From contig NZ_NYVD01000129.1 in the NCBI RefSeq assembly GCF_002684405.1, forward strand, positions 1 through 54,979: a stretch of 54,979 nt of DNA. Direction: 5' to 3'. Source of the DNA: Parvibaculum sp. Lineage in GTDB: Bacteria; Pseudomonadota; Alphaproteobacteria; Parvibaculales; Parvibaculaceae. This document shows positions 8,739 to 18,904 of this stretch, one piece after another. How positions within the stretch are numbered: position 1 is the stretch's first letter; every line of letters starts with the position of its first letter. The translations under genes and the position numbers were made by a program. Below the pieces are notes generated by a model. It did not search any database. It had not been told where the DNA came from and was given only the letters and a program-made list of their open reading frames with translations.

Positions 8739-10007
8739 TTGCATGCGTCAAACTGGCGCGCCCGGCCCTTGCGCGTCGCCGTGCTGGCCGTCAAAGTGGC
8801 GCCATCGCTAAATATTACATCCGAGTCACCATTGGGTATTTTCCGCAACCACCAGAAAAATCCGCCCGATTCCGAGGGAGCGGCCGGTATTTCCCTTGAA
8901 GAGGAGGGGGATACGCTGGTCTTGCGGGCGTCCGGCGAGTGGGTGGTGGCTGCGATTTCCGGCGTCGACCGGCAATTGCGTGGCTTCGATGCCAAGAGCG
9001 GACAGGTGACGCGGGCGGTTTTCGATCTTGGCGAGGTGACCCGCTTCGATACCTCCGCCGCGGTGATTCTTTCGCGCTGCGCCTATGCGTTGGAAGAGGC
9101 CGGGGCTCGGGTCGAATTCCAGAACCTGAATGAAGCCCAGTCGCTTCTACTCGACAAGCTGGGGCAGGATGGACCGCCCGCGCCGGTTGAAGAGCACGAG
9201 GTCGGTCTCTACGCCCATGTGGCCGGTAATATGGGCGATGCCGTTATCGCCGTCAGCCGGGAGGCGGTGGGGATTATCGAGTTTCTCGGCGAGGTTGTCG
9301 CCGCCGTCGGACGGGTGTTCAGGCGGCCTGCGCGTCTGCGCTGGGTGCCGTTCGTTCATCACATGGAGAGGGCGGGGTTCGACGCGCTGCCGCTCGTCTG
9401 TCTGCTGACTTTCCTGATCGGCGCCGTGCTTGCGCAGCAAGGGGCCACGCAGCTTTCGAAATTCGGCGCGGATTACTTCACCGTCAATATGGTGACAATC
9501 GTCTTTCTTCGGGAAGTCGGCCTGCTGCTGACGGCCATCATCGTGGCGGGCCGATCGGGCAGTGCGTTCACCGCGGAAATCGGATCGATGAAGATGCGCG
9601 AGGAAATAGACGCCATGCGCACGCTCGGTCTCGACCCGATGGACATGCTTATCCTGCCGCGCGTGCTGGCTTTGATCGTCACGCTGCCCATGCTCGCCTT
9701 CGTGGCCGATTTGATGGGGCTTCTCGGCGGCGGGGTCGTGTCTTTTTTCATGCTCGGCATGTCGCCCGGCCTTTATATCGACAGGGTTCGGGATGCGGCG
9801 GATTTCTGGACATTCGCCGTCGGTATTATCAAAGCGCCCTTCATGGCGGCGATGATTGCAATGGTCGGGTGCAGGGCGGGGTTGCTCGTTACCGGAAGTG
9901 CGGAATCCGTTGGCCAGCAGACCACGCATTCGGTGGTTCGGGCGATTTTCCTCGTCATCATCGTCGATGCGATATTCGCCATGTTCTTCACAGCGGTGGG
10001 GGTATAG
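8739..10007 (+). CDS. mlaE: MlaE-family permease with N-terminal STAS domain (MlaB-MlaE fusion)
   Basis: The reading frame gives 422 residues. Residues about 50-135 form a STAS domain (AVFDLGEVTRFDTSAAVILSR) like stand-alone MlaB, and residues 190-420 are the MlaE/YrbE permease with about five membrane segments and the conserved EIGSMKMREEIDAMRTLGLDP coupling loop. It should be the membrane subunit of an ABC complex moving phospholipid between inner and outer membrane. The start is uncertain: ATG 8739 has no ribosome site, and TTG 8832, just before the STAS region, is an alternative. It lies 3 bp ahead of the ATPase gene. Such STAS-permease fusions are known in alphaproteobacteria. Confidence 0.9.
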   Translation: MHASNWRARPLRVAVLAVKVAPSLNITSESPLGIFRNHQKNPPDSEGAAGISLEEEGDTLVLRASGEWVVAAISGVDRQLRGFDAKSGQVTRAVFDLGEVTRFDTSAAVILSRCAYALEEAGARVEFQNLNEAQSLLLDKLGQDGPPAPVEEHEVGLYAHVAGNMGDAVIAVSREAVGIIEFLGEVVAAVGRVFRRPARLRWVPFVHHMERAGFDALPLVCLLTFLIGAVLAQQGATQLSKFGADYFTVNMVTIVFLREVGLLLTAIIVAGRSGSAFTAEIGSMKMREEIDAMRTLGLDPMDMLILPRVLALIVTLPMLAFVADLMGLLGGGVVSFFMLGMSPGLYIDRVRDAADFWTFAVGIIKAPFMAAMIAMVGCRAGLLVTGSAESVGQQTTHSVVRAIFLVIIVDAIFAMFFTAVGV

Positions 10008-10010
10008 GGC

Positions 10011-10787
10011 ATGAGCGCCGACTCCTCGGACAACATCATCGAAGTGGAAGGTCTCGGTACGAGGTTCGGCGATAACGTCATCCATGAAAATCTCGACCTT
10101 CAGGTGAGGCGCGGCGAGGTCATCGGTATTGTCGGCGGCTCGGGAACGGGGAAATCCGTCCTGCTGCGAACAATCCTCGGGCTCAAGAAACCGGATCAGG
10201 GACGGATTCGCGTCTTTGGCGAAAATCTGCAGGAACTCCCGGAGGCGGAGCGGCGGACCTATGAGCGGCGCTGGGGCGTGCTCTTTCAGGATGGTGCGCT
10301 GTTTTCCGCGCTCACCGTTGCGCAAAATGTGCAGGTGCCCTATCGCGAGCATCTTCACATGGAACCCGATCTGATGGACGAACTGGCCGCCGCCAAGATC
10401 CAGATGTCGGGACTGCCCGCCAATGCGTTTTCTCTCTACCCCTCGGAGCTGTCGGGCGGGATGCGCAAGAGGGCGGGGCTTGCCCGGGCGCTGGCGCTGG
10501 ATCCGGAAATCCTCTTTCTGGACGAGCCGACGGCAGGCCTCGATCCCATCGGCGCGGCGGCTTTTGACGAATTGATCGGCGATCTGAAACAAACGCTTGG
10601 CCTGACCGTTTTCATGGTCACGCACGATCTCGACTCGCTTTACGCGATCTGTGACAGAATTGCGGTTCTGGCGGAGCGGCAAGTTATTCTCGTGGGGACG
10701 GTGGACGATATGCTGACAAGCGACCATCCGTGGATTCACGAGTATTTTCACGGACCTCGCGCACGGGCGGCCATCAAGAAGGGCTGA
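10011..10787 (+). CDS. mlaF: MlaF-type ABC transporter ATPase
   Basis: The 258-residue ATPase has Walker A (GGSGTGKSV), a Q-loop (VLFQDGALFSALTV, the MlaF/Mkl type), the signature LSGGMRKRAGLARAL and Walker B LFLDEPTAGLDP, then the switch His in VTHDLDS. The GGM version of the signature is characteristic of the MCE-associated ATPases. It powers lipid transfer with the MlaE and MlaD homologues encoded on either side. Spacing is 3 bp upstream and 23 bp downstream, consistent with one operon. Confidence 0.94.
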   Translation: MSADSSDNIIEVEGLGTRFGDNVIHENLDLQVRRGEVIGIVGGSGTGKSVLLRTILGLKKPDQGRIRVFGENLQELPEAERRTYERRWGVLFQDGALFSALTVAQNVQVPYREHLHMEPDLMDELAAAKIQMSGLPANAFSLYPSELSGGMRKRAGLARALALDPEILFLDEPTAGLDPIGAAAFDELIGDLKQTLGLTVFMVTHDLDSLYAICDRIAVLAERQVILVGTVDDMLTSDHPWIHEYFHGPRARAAIKKG

Positions 10788-10810
10788 ACTCAGCCGAAGG
10801 AGCGGACTCC

Positions 10811-11719
10811 ATGGAGATCAAAAGCAATAATGTGCTGATCGGCACTTTCACGCTCATTACCGTCTTCGGCGTTTTCCTGTTCGTCATGTGGCTGAGCCAT
10901 GTGCAGGTGAACCAGCAATATGACGAGTATGAGATCGTTTTCGACGGATCGGTTTCCGGACTGAGCGTGGGCGGTGCGGTGCAGTATAACGGCCTGCCTG
11001 TAGGGACGGTGCGGGACCTTCATTTGATGAAGAACAATCCCAATAAGGTTGTCGCGCTTATCCGCGTCGATGGGCGCACGCCCGTCAAAGAGGATTCCGT
11101 CGCTCAGCTGGAGCTTGCCGGCATTACAGGCGTCGCCTTCATTCAGCTTTCGGGTGGCAGTCCCAAATCGCCGCGGCTGGAGGCGAAGGGCGACCAGTAT
11201 TATCCGATCATCAAAGCCGAACAGAGCACCCTGCAGGAAATAGCGACCGCCGCCCCGAAGACGCTGCAAAAGATCGACAAGCTGGTATCGTCGGTCGGCC
11301 ATATCGTCGACGAAAACCGCGAGTCGATAAGAGATACGCTGCAGAACCTGGAGAAGATGAGCAAGGTGATGTCCGATGGCAGTTCCGATATGGAGAAGGC
11401 CATAAAGGAATTGTCGGAGGCGTCGGTTCATCTGAACAATATCAGCCGCAATGCCGATAAGCTGATAGCCGGCGACGGGAAAGAGCTTGTTGTCGAAGCG
11501 CGCAAAGCGGTGGAATCCTACCGCAAGGTCGGGGACCAGCTCGACCGGATGATAAAAACGAGCGGTCCGGCGGTCAGCGACGGTTTGCAACAATTGCCGC
11601 AGCTCGTTGCCGAAACGCGTTCGCTCGTCACGTCGCTCAACGGCATTGCCAATCGTGCGCAAGACGATCCGGCGCGTTACTTCATCGGTAATCGCGTACC
11701 GGAAGTGGAAGCGAAATGA
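10811..11719 (+). CDS. mlaD: MlaD/MCE-domain periplasmic lipid-binding subunit
   Basis: I start at the ATG at 10811 behind gccgaaggagcg, giving 302 residues; an open-frame extension to 10730 lies inside mlaF. One N-terminal membrane anchor (NVLIGTFTLITVFGVFLFVMW) precedes an MCE domain at about 40-120 (GLSVGGAVQYNGLPVGTVRDL; LAGITGVAFIQLSGG). The long helical C-terminal half (roughly 140-290) should make the coiled tube or ring contacts seen in MCE proteins. The tail is longer than that of E. coli MlaD (183 residues), as in PqiB-like or organellar TGD2-like members. Confidence 0.93.
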   Translation: MEIKSNNVLIGTFTLITVFGVFLFVMWLSHVQVNQQYDEYEIVFDGSVSGLSVGGAVQYNGLPVGTVRDLHLMKNNPNKVVALIRVDGRTPVKEDSVAQLELAGITGVAFIQLSGGSPKSPRLEAKGDQYYPIIKAEQSTLQEIATAAPKTLQKIDKLVSSVGHIVDENRESIRDTLQNLEKMSKVMSDGSSDMEKAIKELSEASVHLNNISRNADKLIAGDGKELVVEARKAVESYRKVGDQLDRMIKTSGPAVSDGLQQLPQLVAETRSLVTSLNGIANRAQDDPARYFIGNRVPEVEAK

Positions 11720-12366
11720 GAGAGGTCAGGATGAGCCGGATATCGAAAATCCTTCGCGGCGCGGTCGTGGCCGCGTCTCTTGCTTCGCTTGGCGGGTGCG
11801 CATTGGTCGATGTCGCCAGCGAGCCTGCGCCGCGCTTCTTCATGCTGACGCCGCCAGCCCTTCAATCGAAGGCGCCGACCATGCCGGTGCAGCTTTCCGT
11901 TCAGGAATTCACAACCAGCGCGGCACTCGAAACCAGCCGGATCGTCTATCAGCCTTCGGAAAATGAAATCAAATATTATGCGGGCGCGCGTTGGGCGGAC
12001 CAGACCCCGGCCATGATCCGGCAGCTGATGATCGAAACGCTCGAACGGAGCGGGGGCTTCGCCGCTGTGCTGGGCGAGGGATCTCCGGCGCAGGCTGATT
12101 ATGCATTGACCGGCGACATCCGGCGCTTCGCGGCGATGCCTGCAGCGGGAAATGAAAAGCGGGTCGAAGTCGAGCTGCTGGCGCGGCTGATCGAGAAGGA
12201 CACGGGCCGTATCGTTGGGACGAAACTCTTCTCCGAAACGGTTACGTCGCCCGATGGCCGCATGGACAATGTGGTGGGCGCCTATAACGCGGCGCTGGGC
12301 AATGTCCTGTCGAAGCTTTCGGGCTGGACGGCCGCGACGCTGAAGGCGGCTGAGCCCGTCGGTTAG
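11716..12366 (+). CDS. ABC-type transport auxiliary lipoprotein (PqiC/YmbA-like)
   Basis: The start codon overlaps the mlaD stop (ATGA), giving 216 residues; a second ATG at 11731 has a good gagaggtcagg site and gives a cleaner lipoprotein signal. The lipobox is LASLGGC, followed by APRFFMLTPP, the usual beginning of the ABC_trans_aux family. These outer-membrane lipoproteins partner MCE transporters (PqiC with PqiAB). Together with the three upstream genes this makes a complete MCE system in which the lipoprotein takes the place of the soluble MlaC carrier; no mlaC-like gene is present here. It converges on the coiled-coil gene 16 bp away. Confidence 0.87.
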   Translation: MREVRMSRISKILRGAVVAASLASLGGCALVDVASEPAPRFFMLTPPALQSKAPTMPVQLSVQEFTTSAALETSRIVYQPSENEIKYYAGARWADQTPAMIRQLMIETLERSGGFAAVLGEGSPAQADYALTGDIRRFAAMPAAGNEKRVEVELLARLIEKDTGRIVGTKLFSETVTSPDGRMDNVVGAYNAALGNVLSKLSGWTAATLKAAEPVG

Positions 12367-12382
12367 GCCTGCCGTTTGCGGT

Positions 12383-14587
12383 TTAGCTCAGTTTACCGCT
12401 GGTCTGGGCCAGCATCAGATAGACCTTGCCGGTGTCGGATGTGAGGTAGGTTTCGACCAGAATATTGCTGCGGTCGCGTGCCGAGGCTGCGCCGAGCAGT
12501 TCCTCGAAGGTCGAGACGTAGCGATCGACATAGGTACGGAATTCGCCGTCGCTCTTGTACTTCGAGGCTATCTGGTCGAACAGTTCCCGGCCCGACAGAT
12601 TGTAGAGACGGCGGGTGAAGACATTCCGCTCGCCCGCCTGGTAGCGCCGCCACAGATCCGGCGGCGGGCTTTGCTCCAGTGCTCGGTCGAGATCGATCGC
12701 CAGCGATTGCAGCGTTTCAAAGACATTCACGGACGCCCGCTGGAACGCATCCTCGTTCATCCCGGGATCGGGCATGGCTTGCTCGGTCTGCTGCTCGCCG
12801 GCGGCGGCCAGCAGTTCCGACATCGCCCAGGGACGCTCGCCTTTTTCGTCGGCGCGTGTGGAGCTCTGCCGCGGCAGGTCGTGAAGCGGCTCGTGCGTTC
12901 GGCGTGAGGGCTGTTCCGGGGCGGGGCTGGAGCGATCGATCACGCGGGCATGGCGCACTACGATCTCTGCGATGCTGGCCAGTGCCGAGACCTGATCTTC
13001 CAGCACCTTGCGCAGTGCGTCGGCGCTTTCCATCGCTTCGTCCGGCAGGTCGTCGATACGCCGGGAGAGTTCATCGCTGGCTAGCTGCAGGTCGCCGCTG
13101 GCCGTGCGGGCGGTATTGCCGAGTTGTTCCATGACACCGGAGAGGCGCGAGGTGGTGTCTTCTCCCTGCGCGACGGTGCGTTCGATGAGGGAGTGGAATT
13201 CGTTGCCGCGCTTGTCGAGATCGGCATGGATGGCTGCCGTCACACGGCCCACCTCCTCGCGCATTTCGGCGGTTGCCGCTTTCAGGCGGTCGGTGGTGTT
13301 CGATATGGCGTCGGCTGCGCTTTTGTTCACTTCGTTGTCGAGCGCACTGCCGGCATCTTTCAGTTCCTGCACCGTGGCGCCAATTGCGCGTGTCGCCGCG
13401 CCTGCCGAGCGGCTGACGGCGGCCGAGGTCGTTTCCGCTTCCTCCGCGGCGCGGGCCAGTTCGGCCGATACGCTTTCGCGTAGCGCCGTCGCCTTGTCGT
13501 GGGCGCGGGCGAAATTGTCGTCGATCCCCTGGGAAAGCTGTCCAACAGCCTTGCTGATCTGATCGGTATGGCCGGCAAGCGCCGTGTCGGCAGCTTGCAT
13601 GGTGTCGCGGTGCAACTCGAAGATCGACTGGAGGCGAACATGCTCCTTTTCCAGCCGTTGGGCGGCTTCCGCGATGAGGTCGCGCTGGGTTTCGTAGCGC
13701 TGCGATAGTTCCTCGGCGCGGTTGAGCGCATTGCTCGATACGACTTCGAGGCGGGATGACTGGCGGTCCAGCATGGCGGCGGTGGCGTCGGCCCCGACAC
13801 GGGCCGCTTCGCCGGTGCGCGACAGGGCTTCCGTTTGTGAGGAGAGGCGCGTGGTGGCTTCTGCAATGCCGGTTTCCGCCTCCTGTGCCACCGTACGCAC
13901 CGCATCGACTTCATCGCGGATTGCGCGGGAAATCGTATCGCTCTGCGATCCCAGTGTATGGGAAAGCTCTTCCAGGTTTTGCCGGTGGCGTTTCAGCAGT
14001 TCTTCCATGGTGCGGGTGCGGAATTCGGCCCGGCCGGTTCCCCGCTCGATCTCGGCAACTTCGCCGGTCACGACATCCTTGAGGCTCGTGGCGCGTTGTA
14101 CCGCTTCGTCGAGGCCTGATTTCAGGTCGTCGAGTTCGCGGCGGACCGCCTGCGCGATGGAGGCGATTTCGCCGGTTGCGGTATCTTCCGGATCGGAGAG
14201 GCGGATGGCAGTCCGGGCCAGCGCCTCCGACATCAGCCTCATCTCCTGCCCGCGCCAGACCGTGTAGGTCAGCATCCAGATCAGCAGAAGCGGGAAGAGG
14301 AGGGCGGCGCCCAGCACCGCCAGCTGTTCGGGCGCCTGGGCGCGCAGGACTTCGGGGCCGTAAAATCCCCAGAGATATGCCCCCTCCACGCCGAGAACGA
14401 AAATGCTCGCCAGTACGGCCAGCGTCAGGATGCGCGGATTGGGCCGGCGCGAAATCATGCGGTAGAGGGCGCCGCCGGACGGGCTGTCCTCATTCGCCGC
14501 GCGCACGCCCGCTGCCGTTGCCGCCACGGGGGCGGGCTTTTCTTCAGGGGAAGTGGGGGCGTCGCTCGCCAAGTCGCTGTTTTTCAT
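12383..14587 (-). CDS. Two-TM, long coiled-coil protein, TipN-like in architecture
   Basis: The 734-residue protein has a disordered, Pro/Ala-rich cytoplasmic start, two closely spaced membrane helices at about 52-73 and 85-110 (LTLAVLASIFVLGVEGAYLW; LAVLGAALLFPLLLIWML), then about 450 residues of Ala/Glu/Arg-rich coiled coil. A conserved-looking globular C-terminus follows (NVFTRRLYNLSGRELFDQIASKY ... ETYLTSDTGKVYLML). Caulobacter TipN, a pole-marking protein that positions the flagellum, has two N-terminal TMs followed by a long coiled coil. Homology is inferred from layout and from the SDTGKxYL ending, not shown. Coiled-coil segments resemble many unrelated proteins, so only the TM pair and C-terminus are informative. 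Confidence 0.8.
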   Translation of the reverse strand: MKNSDLASDAPTSPEEKPAPVAATAAGVRAANEDSPSGGALYRMISRRPNPRILTLAVLASIFVLGVEGAYLWGFYGPEVLRAQAPEQLAVLGAALLFPLLLIWMLTYTVWRGQEMRLMSEALARTAIRLSDPEDTATGEIASIAQAVRRELDDLKSGLDEAVQRATSLKDVVTGEVAEIERGTGRAEFRTRTMEELLKRHRQNLEELSHTLGSQSDTISRAIRDEVDAVRTVAQEAETGIAEATTRLSSQTEALSRTGEAARVGADATAAMLDRQSSRLEVVSSNALNRAEELSQRYETQRDLIAEAAQRLEKEHVRLQSIFELHRDTMQAADTALAGHTDQISKAVGQLSQGIDDNFARAHDKATALRESVSAELARAAEEAETTSAAVSRSAGAATRAIGATVQELKDAGSALDNEVNKSAADAISNTTDRLKAATAEMREEVGRVTAAIHADLDKRGNEFHSLIERTVAQGEDTTSRLSGVMEQLGNTARTASGDLQLASDELSRRIDDLPDEAMESADALRKVLEDQVSALASIAEIVVRHARVIDRSSPAPEQPSRRTHEPLHDLPRQSSTRADEKGERPWAMSELLAAAGEQQTEQAMPDPGMNEDAFQRASVNVFETLQSLAIDLDRALEQSPPPDLWRRYQAGERNVFTRRLYNLSGRELFDQIASKYKSDGEFRTYVDRYVSTFEELLGAASARDRSNILVETYLTSDTGKVYLMLAQTSGKLS

Positions 14588-14774
14588 CTGGTTTCGCCGG
14601 AGCCATGAAGCCGCAATTTCGCCTCATAGGGTGTCGGAAGGCCGCAAAGGCGTCAACTTGAAGACACACTCGGAATCAAAGGTGCAGGAAAGGCGACAAT
14701 TTTAACGATTCAGCCATGTCGAATCGGTAGCCTTTTTCTTTGTAACTGTGGGGTACCGGCTGAGGAGCCAAGGC

Positions 14775-15149
14775 ATGAAACCGATGAAACTGGCCGAGGA
14801 TACCGTTTGTATGCCCGTCGCCGCGAATGCCCGCCCGATCGATCTGGTGCATCTCTCCAAATACACGCTCGGTAATCGCGATCTGGAAAATGAGCTCATG
14901 GGCCTTTTCCGGGCGCAGGCCGACGTCTATCTGGGCCGTCTCGCCGAGGCGGCCAATGATGAGGACTGGGTGTCTGCGGCACATAGCCTGAAGGGCAGCG
15001 CAAAGGCCCTCGGTGCGTGGCGGCTGGCCGATCTGGCGGAGTTCGCAGAACGCGGCGCGGCCGTGTCCGAGCGGGCCGATGCGCTGGAAGAGATCAGGGT
15101 GGCGGTCGCGGCCGTAAACGCCTTTATCGACGGCTTCCGCGAAGCTTAG
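14775..15149 (+). CDS. Hpt-domain phosphotransfer protein
   Basis: From the ATG at 14775 (site ctgaggagccaaggc) there are 124 residues. The single domain is a four-helix Hpt bundle with the phospho-accepting His70 in AAHSLKGSAKALGA, the classic HxLKG motif. Such free Hpt proteins relay phosphoryl groups between hybrid kinases and response regulators; in alphaproteobacteria ChpT-like relays feed CtrA, but this protein is not ChpT-like (too short, and it has the canonical Hpt motif). No kinase or regulator gene is adjacent. It diverges from the coiled-coil gene over a 187-bp region and converges on the sulfatase gene. Confidence 0.85.
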   Translation: MKPMKLAEDTVCMPVAANARPIDLVHLSKYTLGNRDLENELMGLFRAQADVYLGRLAEAANDEDWVSAAHSLKGSAKALGAWRLADLAEFAERGAAVSERADALEEIRVAVAAVNAFIDGFREA

Positions 15150-15161
15150 GGAAGCCGGGCG

Positions 15162-16706
15162 TCAGTATCTCGCGGCGGGCCGTGCAACGGGGCCGTCGTC
15201 CGTGAGGGCAATATGCGTGAGCGTTTGTTCGTCATGGTTCATGCGCCATGAGAGCAGTTTCTGCGCATAGTCGAGTACGAGTGGCAGATAGGCCGGGTCG
15301 TTTGCCCGGTTCACCATCTCGTGCGGATCTTTCTCCAAATCGAAAAAGAGCGGCGGCAAATGCGTGAAGTGGACGTATTTGAACCGGTCGTCGCGGATGA
15401 TGTTCATCGTGCATTGATGCAGCGTCAGGCCGAGTTTCTTCTCCGCCGTGTCGTCGGCCGGGTCGCGGAAATCGAATTCCCAATGCGCTTGCCTGCGCCA
15501 TGATGCCGGTGTTTCCGGGCCTTCGAGGAAGGGGCGGAGCGAGGCGCCGTCACATTGGACGGGTGTTTCCGCGCCGATCAGGTCCAGCATGGTGGGCATG
15601 ATGTCCACGTTTTCAGTGAAGCTCCGAACGACCTTGCCGCGTTCCGCATCGGCAGCGGGGCGGGGATCGCGGATGATGAGCGGAATACGGTAGGAAGCGT
15701 CGAAATAGCCGCCTTTGCCCAGCAGCCAGTGATCGCCCATCTGCTCGCCATGATCGGAGGTGAAGACGATGAGCGTATTGTCCCAGAGGCCGAGTTCCTT
15801 CAGCGAGGCGAAGACACGGCCCAGCGCATCATCCACTTCGCTCATCAGGCCGTAATAGACTGCCTTCATGCGGCGGAGCTTCTTTTCATCGTCCGGGCAG
15901 GTGTAGAGCTTGCGGGAAAGCTGATGGGCAAGCCAGGGATGTTGGTCGCCTTCCTCCTCGCGCGTTCCGGCGCGGACGAAGCCCGGCACCTCTGCGGGGT
16001 CGTACATGGAGGAATAGGGTTTCGGCGCCACGAAAGGCGGATGCGGGCGCAGCAGGGAGAGATGGGCGATGAAGGGGCCGTCTGCCTCCTTCAGGTAGTC
16101 CATCAGCCGGTTGGTGAGGAAGGCCGTGTCGTCTATCTCGGGCCCGTAGATGAGCGGGCGGGGATGCGGTGCGCCGTCCTCATATTCGGGGCCGGGCGCG
16201 CGGACGCCATAGGCATGGCGGATGTCGTCCGGCACCTCGTAGCCGTTGGCGGACAGCCAATCGGTCCAGGGTGTAGGCCAGGTGCCCATCATGCAAACGG
16301 GGCGGATGCCGGGCAGGGGACCTTCATAGGTTCGGAGCCAAGGGCTGTCATCCTGAAGTTCCCGCGGGTCGTTTGCGGTGTCGGTATAGCCGAAAAGCAC
16401 CGGATCGTAGCCGATGCGGCCGGCTTCCAGCGCCCAGTTGGTGTGGCGGGCATCGAGCGGGGTGCCATTGGTGCCGGAGCGGTGGTTCTGGAGGTACATG
16501 CCGGTATGGAGCGTGGCCCGGGACGGCCCGCAAGGTGCGGCATTGGCGAAATGATTGGCGAAAAGCACGCCGTCCGCCGCCAGCGCGTCCAGATGCGGCG
16601 TTTTCACCATCGGGTGGCCCAGCGCGGACAGGCAGTCCCCCCGCCACTGGTCGGCCGTGATAAAAAGGATATTGAGCGGCTTTTCCCTTGTCGCGTCGGC
16701 GGTCAT
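15162..16706 (-). CDS. Sulfatase-superfamily hydrolase (arylsulfatase / phosphonate monoester hydrolase-like)
   Basis: The 514-residue protein has no signal peptide. C59 in APCGPSRATLHTG is the Cys to be converted to formylglycine (C-x-P-S-R). Metal ligands include D19 in FITADQWRGD and the later pair in VFTSDHGEQMGDHWLLGKGG. GYFDASYRIPLIIRDPR and the cytoplasmic location fit the phosphonate monoester hydrolase/phosphodiesterase branch better than secreted arylsulfatases; substrate class remains inferred. I chose ATG 16706 with aagggg upstream over the in-frame TTG two codons earlier. Activity needs a formylglycine-generating system, which is not in this window. Confidence 0.88.
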   Translation of the reverse strand: MTADATREKPLNILFITADQWRGDCLSALGHPMVKTPHLDALAADGVLFANHFANAAPCGPSRATLHTGMYLQNHRSGTNGTPLDARHTNWALEAGRIGYDPVLFGYTDTANDPRELQDDSPWLRTYEGPLPGIRPVCMMGTWPTPWTDWLSANGYEVPDDIRHAYGVRAPGPEYEDGAPHPRPLIYGPEIDDTAFLTNRLMDYLKEADGPFIAHLSLLRPHPPFVAPKPYSSMYDPAEVPGFVRAGTREEEGDQHPWLAHQLSRKLYTCPDDEKKLRRMKAVYYGLMSEVDDALGRVFASLKELGLWDNTLIVFTSDHGEQMGDHWLLGKGGYFDASYRIPLIIRDPRPAADAERGKVVRSFTENVDIMPTMLDLIGAETPVQCDGASLRPFLEGPETPASWRRQAHWEFDFRDPADDTAEKKLGLTLHQCTMNIIRDDRFKYVHFTHLPPLFFDLEKDPHEMVNRANDPAYLPLVLDYAQKLLSWRMNHDEQTLTHIALTDDGPVARPAARY

Positions 16707-16821
16707 CCCCAAATCCCCTTACTTAGATACCGGGCTTGCCCAAAAGCGGCTGGACGGGCGGCAAGTCATCATGATAACTCCCTGCGAGCCTGATTTTCCG
16801 ACATCACGGACAAAAGAATAA

Positions 16822-17148
<327 letters not shown>

Positions 17149-17161
17149 TTTTCCTTTAAAT

Positions 17162-17467
17162 TCAATCGGTTCCGGTCTTCTGCGCTCTGGCGTCGAAGAC
17201 CGTGTATTCGTGCTCGATCGACTTCTCGATCAGCAGCCGCCAGAGCGGCTCGGCGATGGCGGGGGAGAGGCCGGCGCGTTCGGCCTCGGCTACGACTTTC
17301 GCCACCACATCCTCGATCCGGGCATCGTCGCGCACGGCGCTGCGCTCACCCTTGATGTGACCGGCCTGCTCGATATAGCCCTGCCTTTCCGCCAATAATT
17401 TCACGAGTTCCCGGTCGAGCCGGTCGATCTCGCGGCGGACTTCCTGCATCGTGTTGCATTTCACCAT
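17162..17467 (-). CDS. Chorismate mutase, AroQ class
   Basis: This 101-residue all-helical protein matches stand-alone AroQ mutases in length. It has the N-terminal EVRREIDRLDRELVKLLAERQGYI helix with the Arg that binds chorismate, the central Lys/Arg region (IKGERSAVRDDARIEDVVAKV) and the C-terminal LWRLLIEKSIEHEY helix. It converts chorismate to prephenate for Phe/Tyr synthesis. No secretion signal is present, so it is the cytoplasmic type. The ATG at 17467 includes the KCNTM lead-in that resembles known family starts; M at 17449 is a shorter alternative. Confidence 0.92.
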   Translation of the reverse strand: MVKCNTMQEVRREIDRLDRELVKLLAERQGYIEQAGHIKGERSAVRDDARIEDVVAKVVAEAERAGLSPAIAEPLWRLLIEKSIEHEYTVFDARAQKTGTD

Positions 17468-17708
17468 GGGGGGCTCCGGGCATTTTCTCTAGAACTGAAA
17501 CGGACCGCATATGTGCTGCAGCGCGTCACGCTGCGCGCACAACATAGGCAGAACGGCGCGTTTGTCACGGGCTGAAATGCGCTTGAATGAGCATGGTTCG
17601 GGCAAGGTTGGAGCGAGATTGAGCGTGAGGCGGGGCGAGATTGCGCGCATGCGCCCCCTGCGCTCATGGGTCGCCTCTTCGTGGCGCCAATTCGGGGGTA
17701 TTTTTCTC

Positions 17709-17737
17709 TTGGCTCGCGGGCGCAGCGCACCTATATA
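17709..17737 (+). promoter_or_regulatory. Candidate sigma-70 promoter for the ferredoxin reductase gene
   Basis: TTGGCT and TATATA are separated by 17 bp, about 90 bp before the reductase start. This lies in the 359-bp gene-free stretch 17468-17826 between divergent genes, where apart from the palindrome at 17775 I see nothing else I can support. Two short hexamers alone make this tentative. Confidence 0.4.
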
Positions 17738-17754
17738 TGCAGCCGAACTTGTGA

Positions 17755-18858
<1,104 letters not shown>

Positions 18859-18904
18859 TTGTCGCCGGGCTTTTCGTTGCCGGGTGAGAGTAGGAGTTCG
18901 CGTG

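Noticed and set aside
8638-8995. N-terminal extension of the cytochrome c gene
   Set aside because: The clean signal peptide begins at 8638 with a ribosome site; the upstream part is open frame only and overlaps the divergent transporter gene.
9147-10751. A 534-residue minus-strand open frame opposite mlaE and mlaF
   Set aside because: Shadow of two well-supported transporter genes; His/Arg-rich and without family features.
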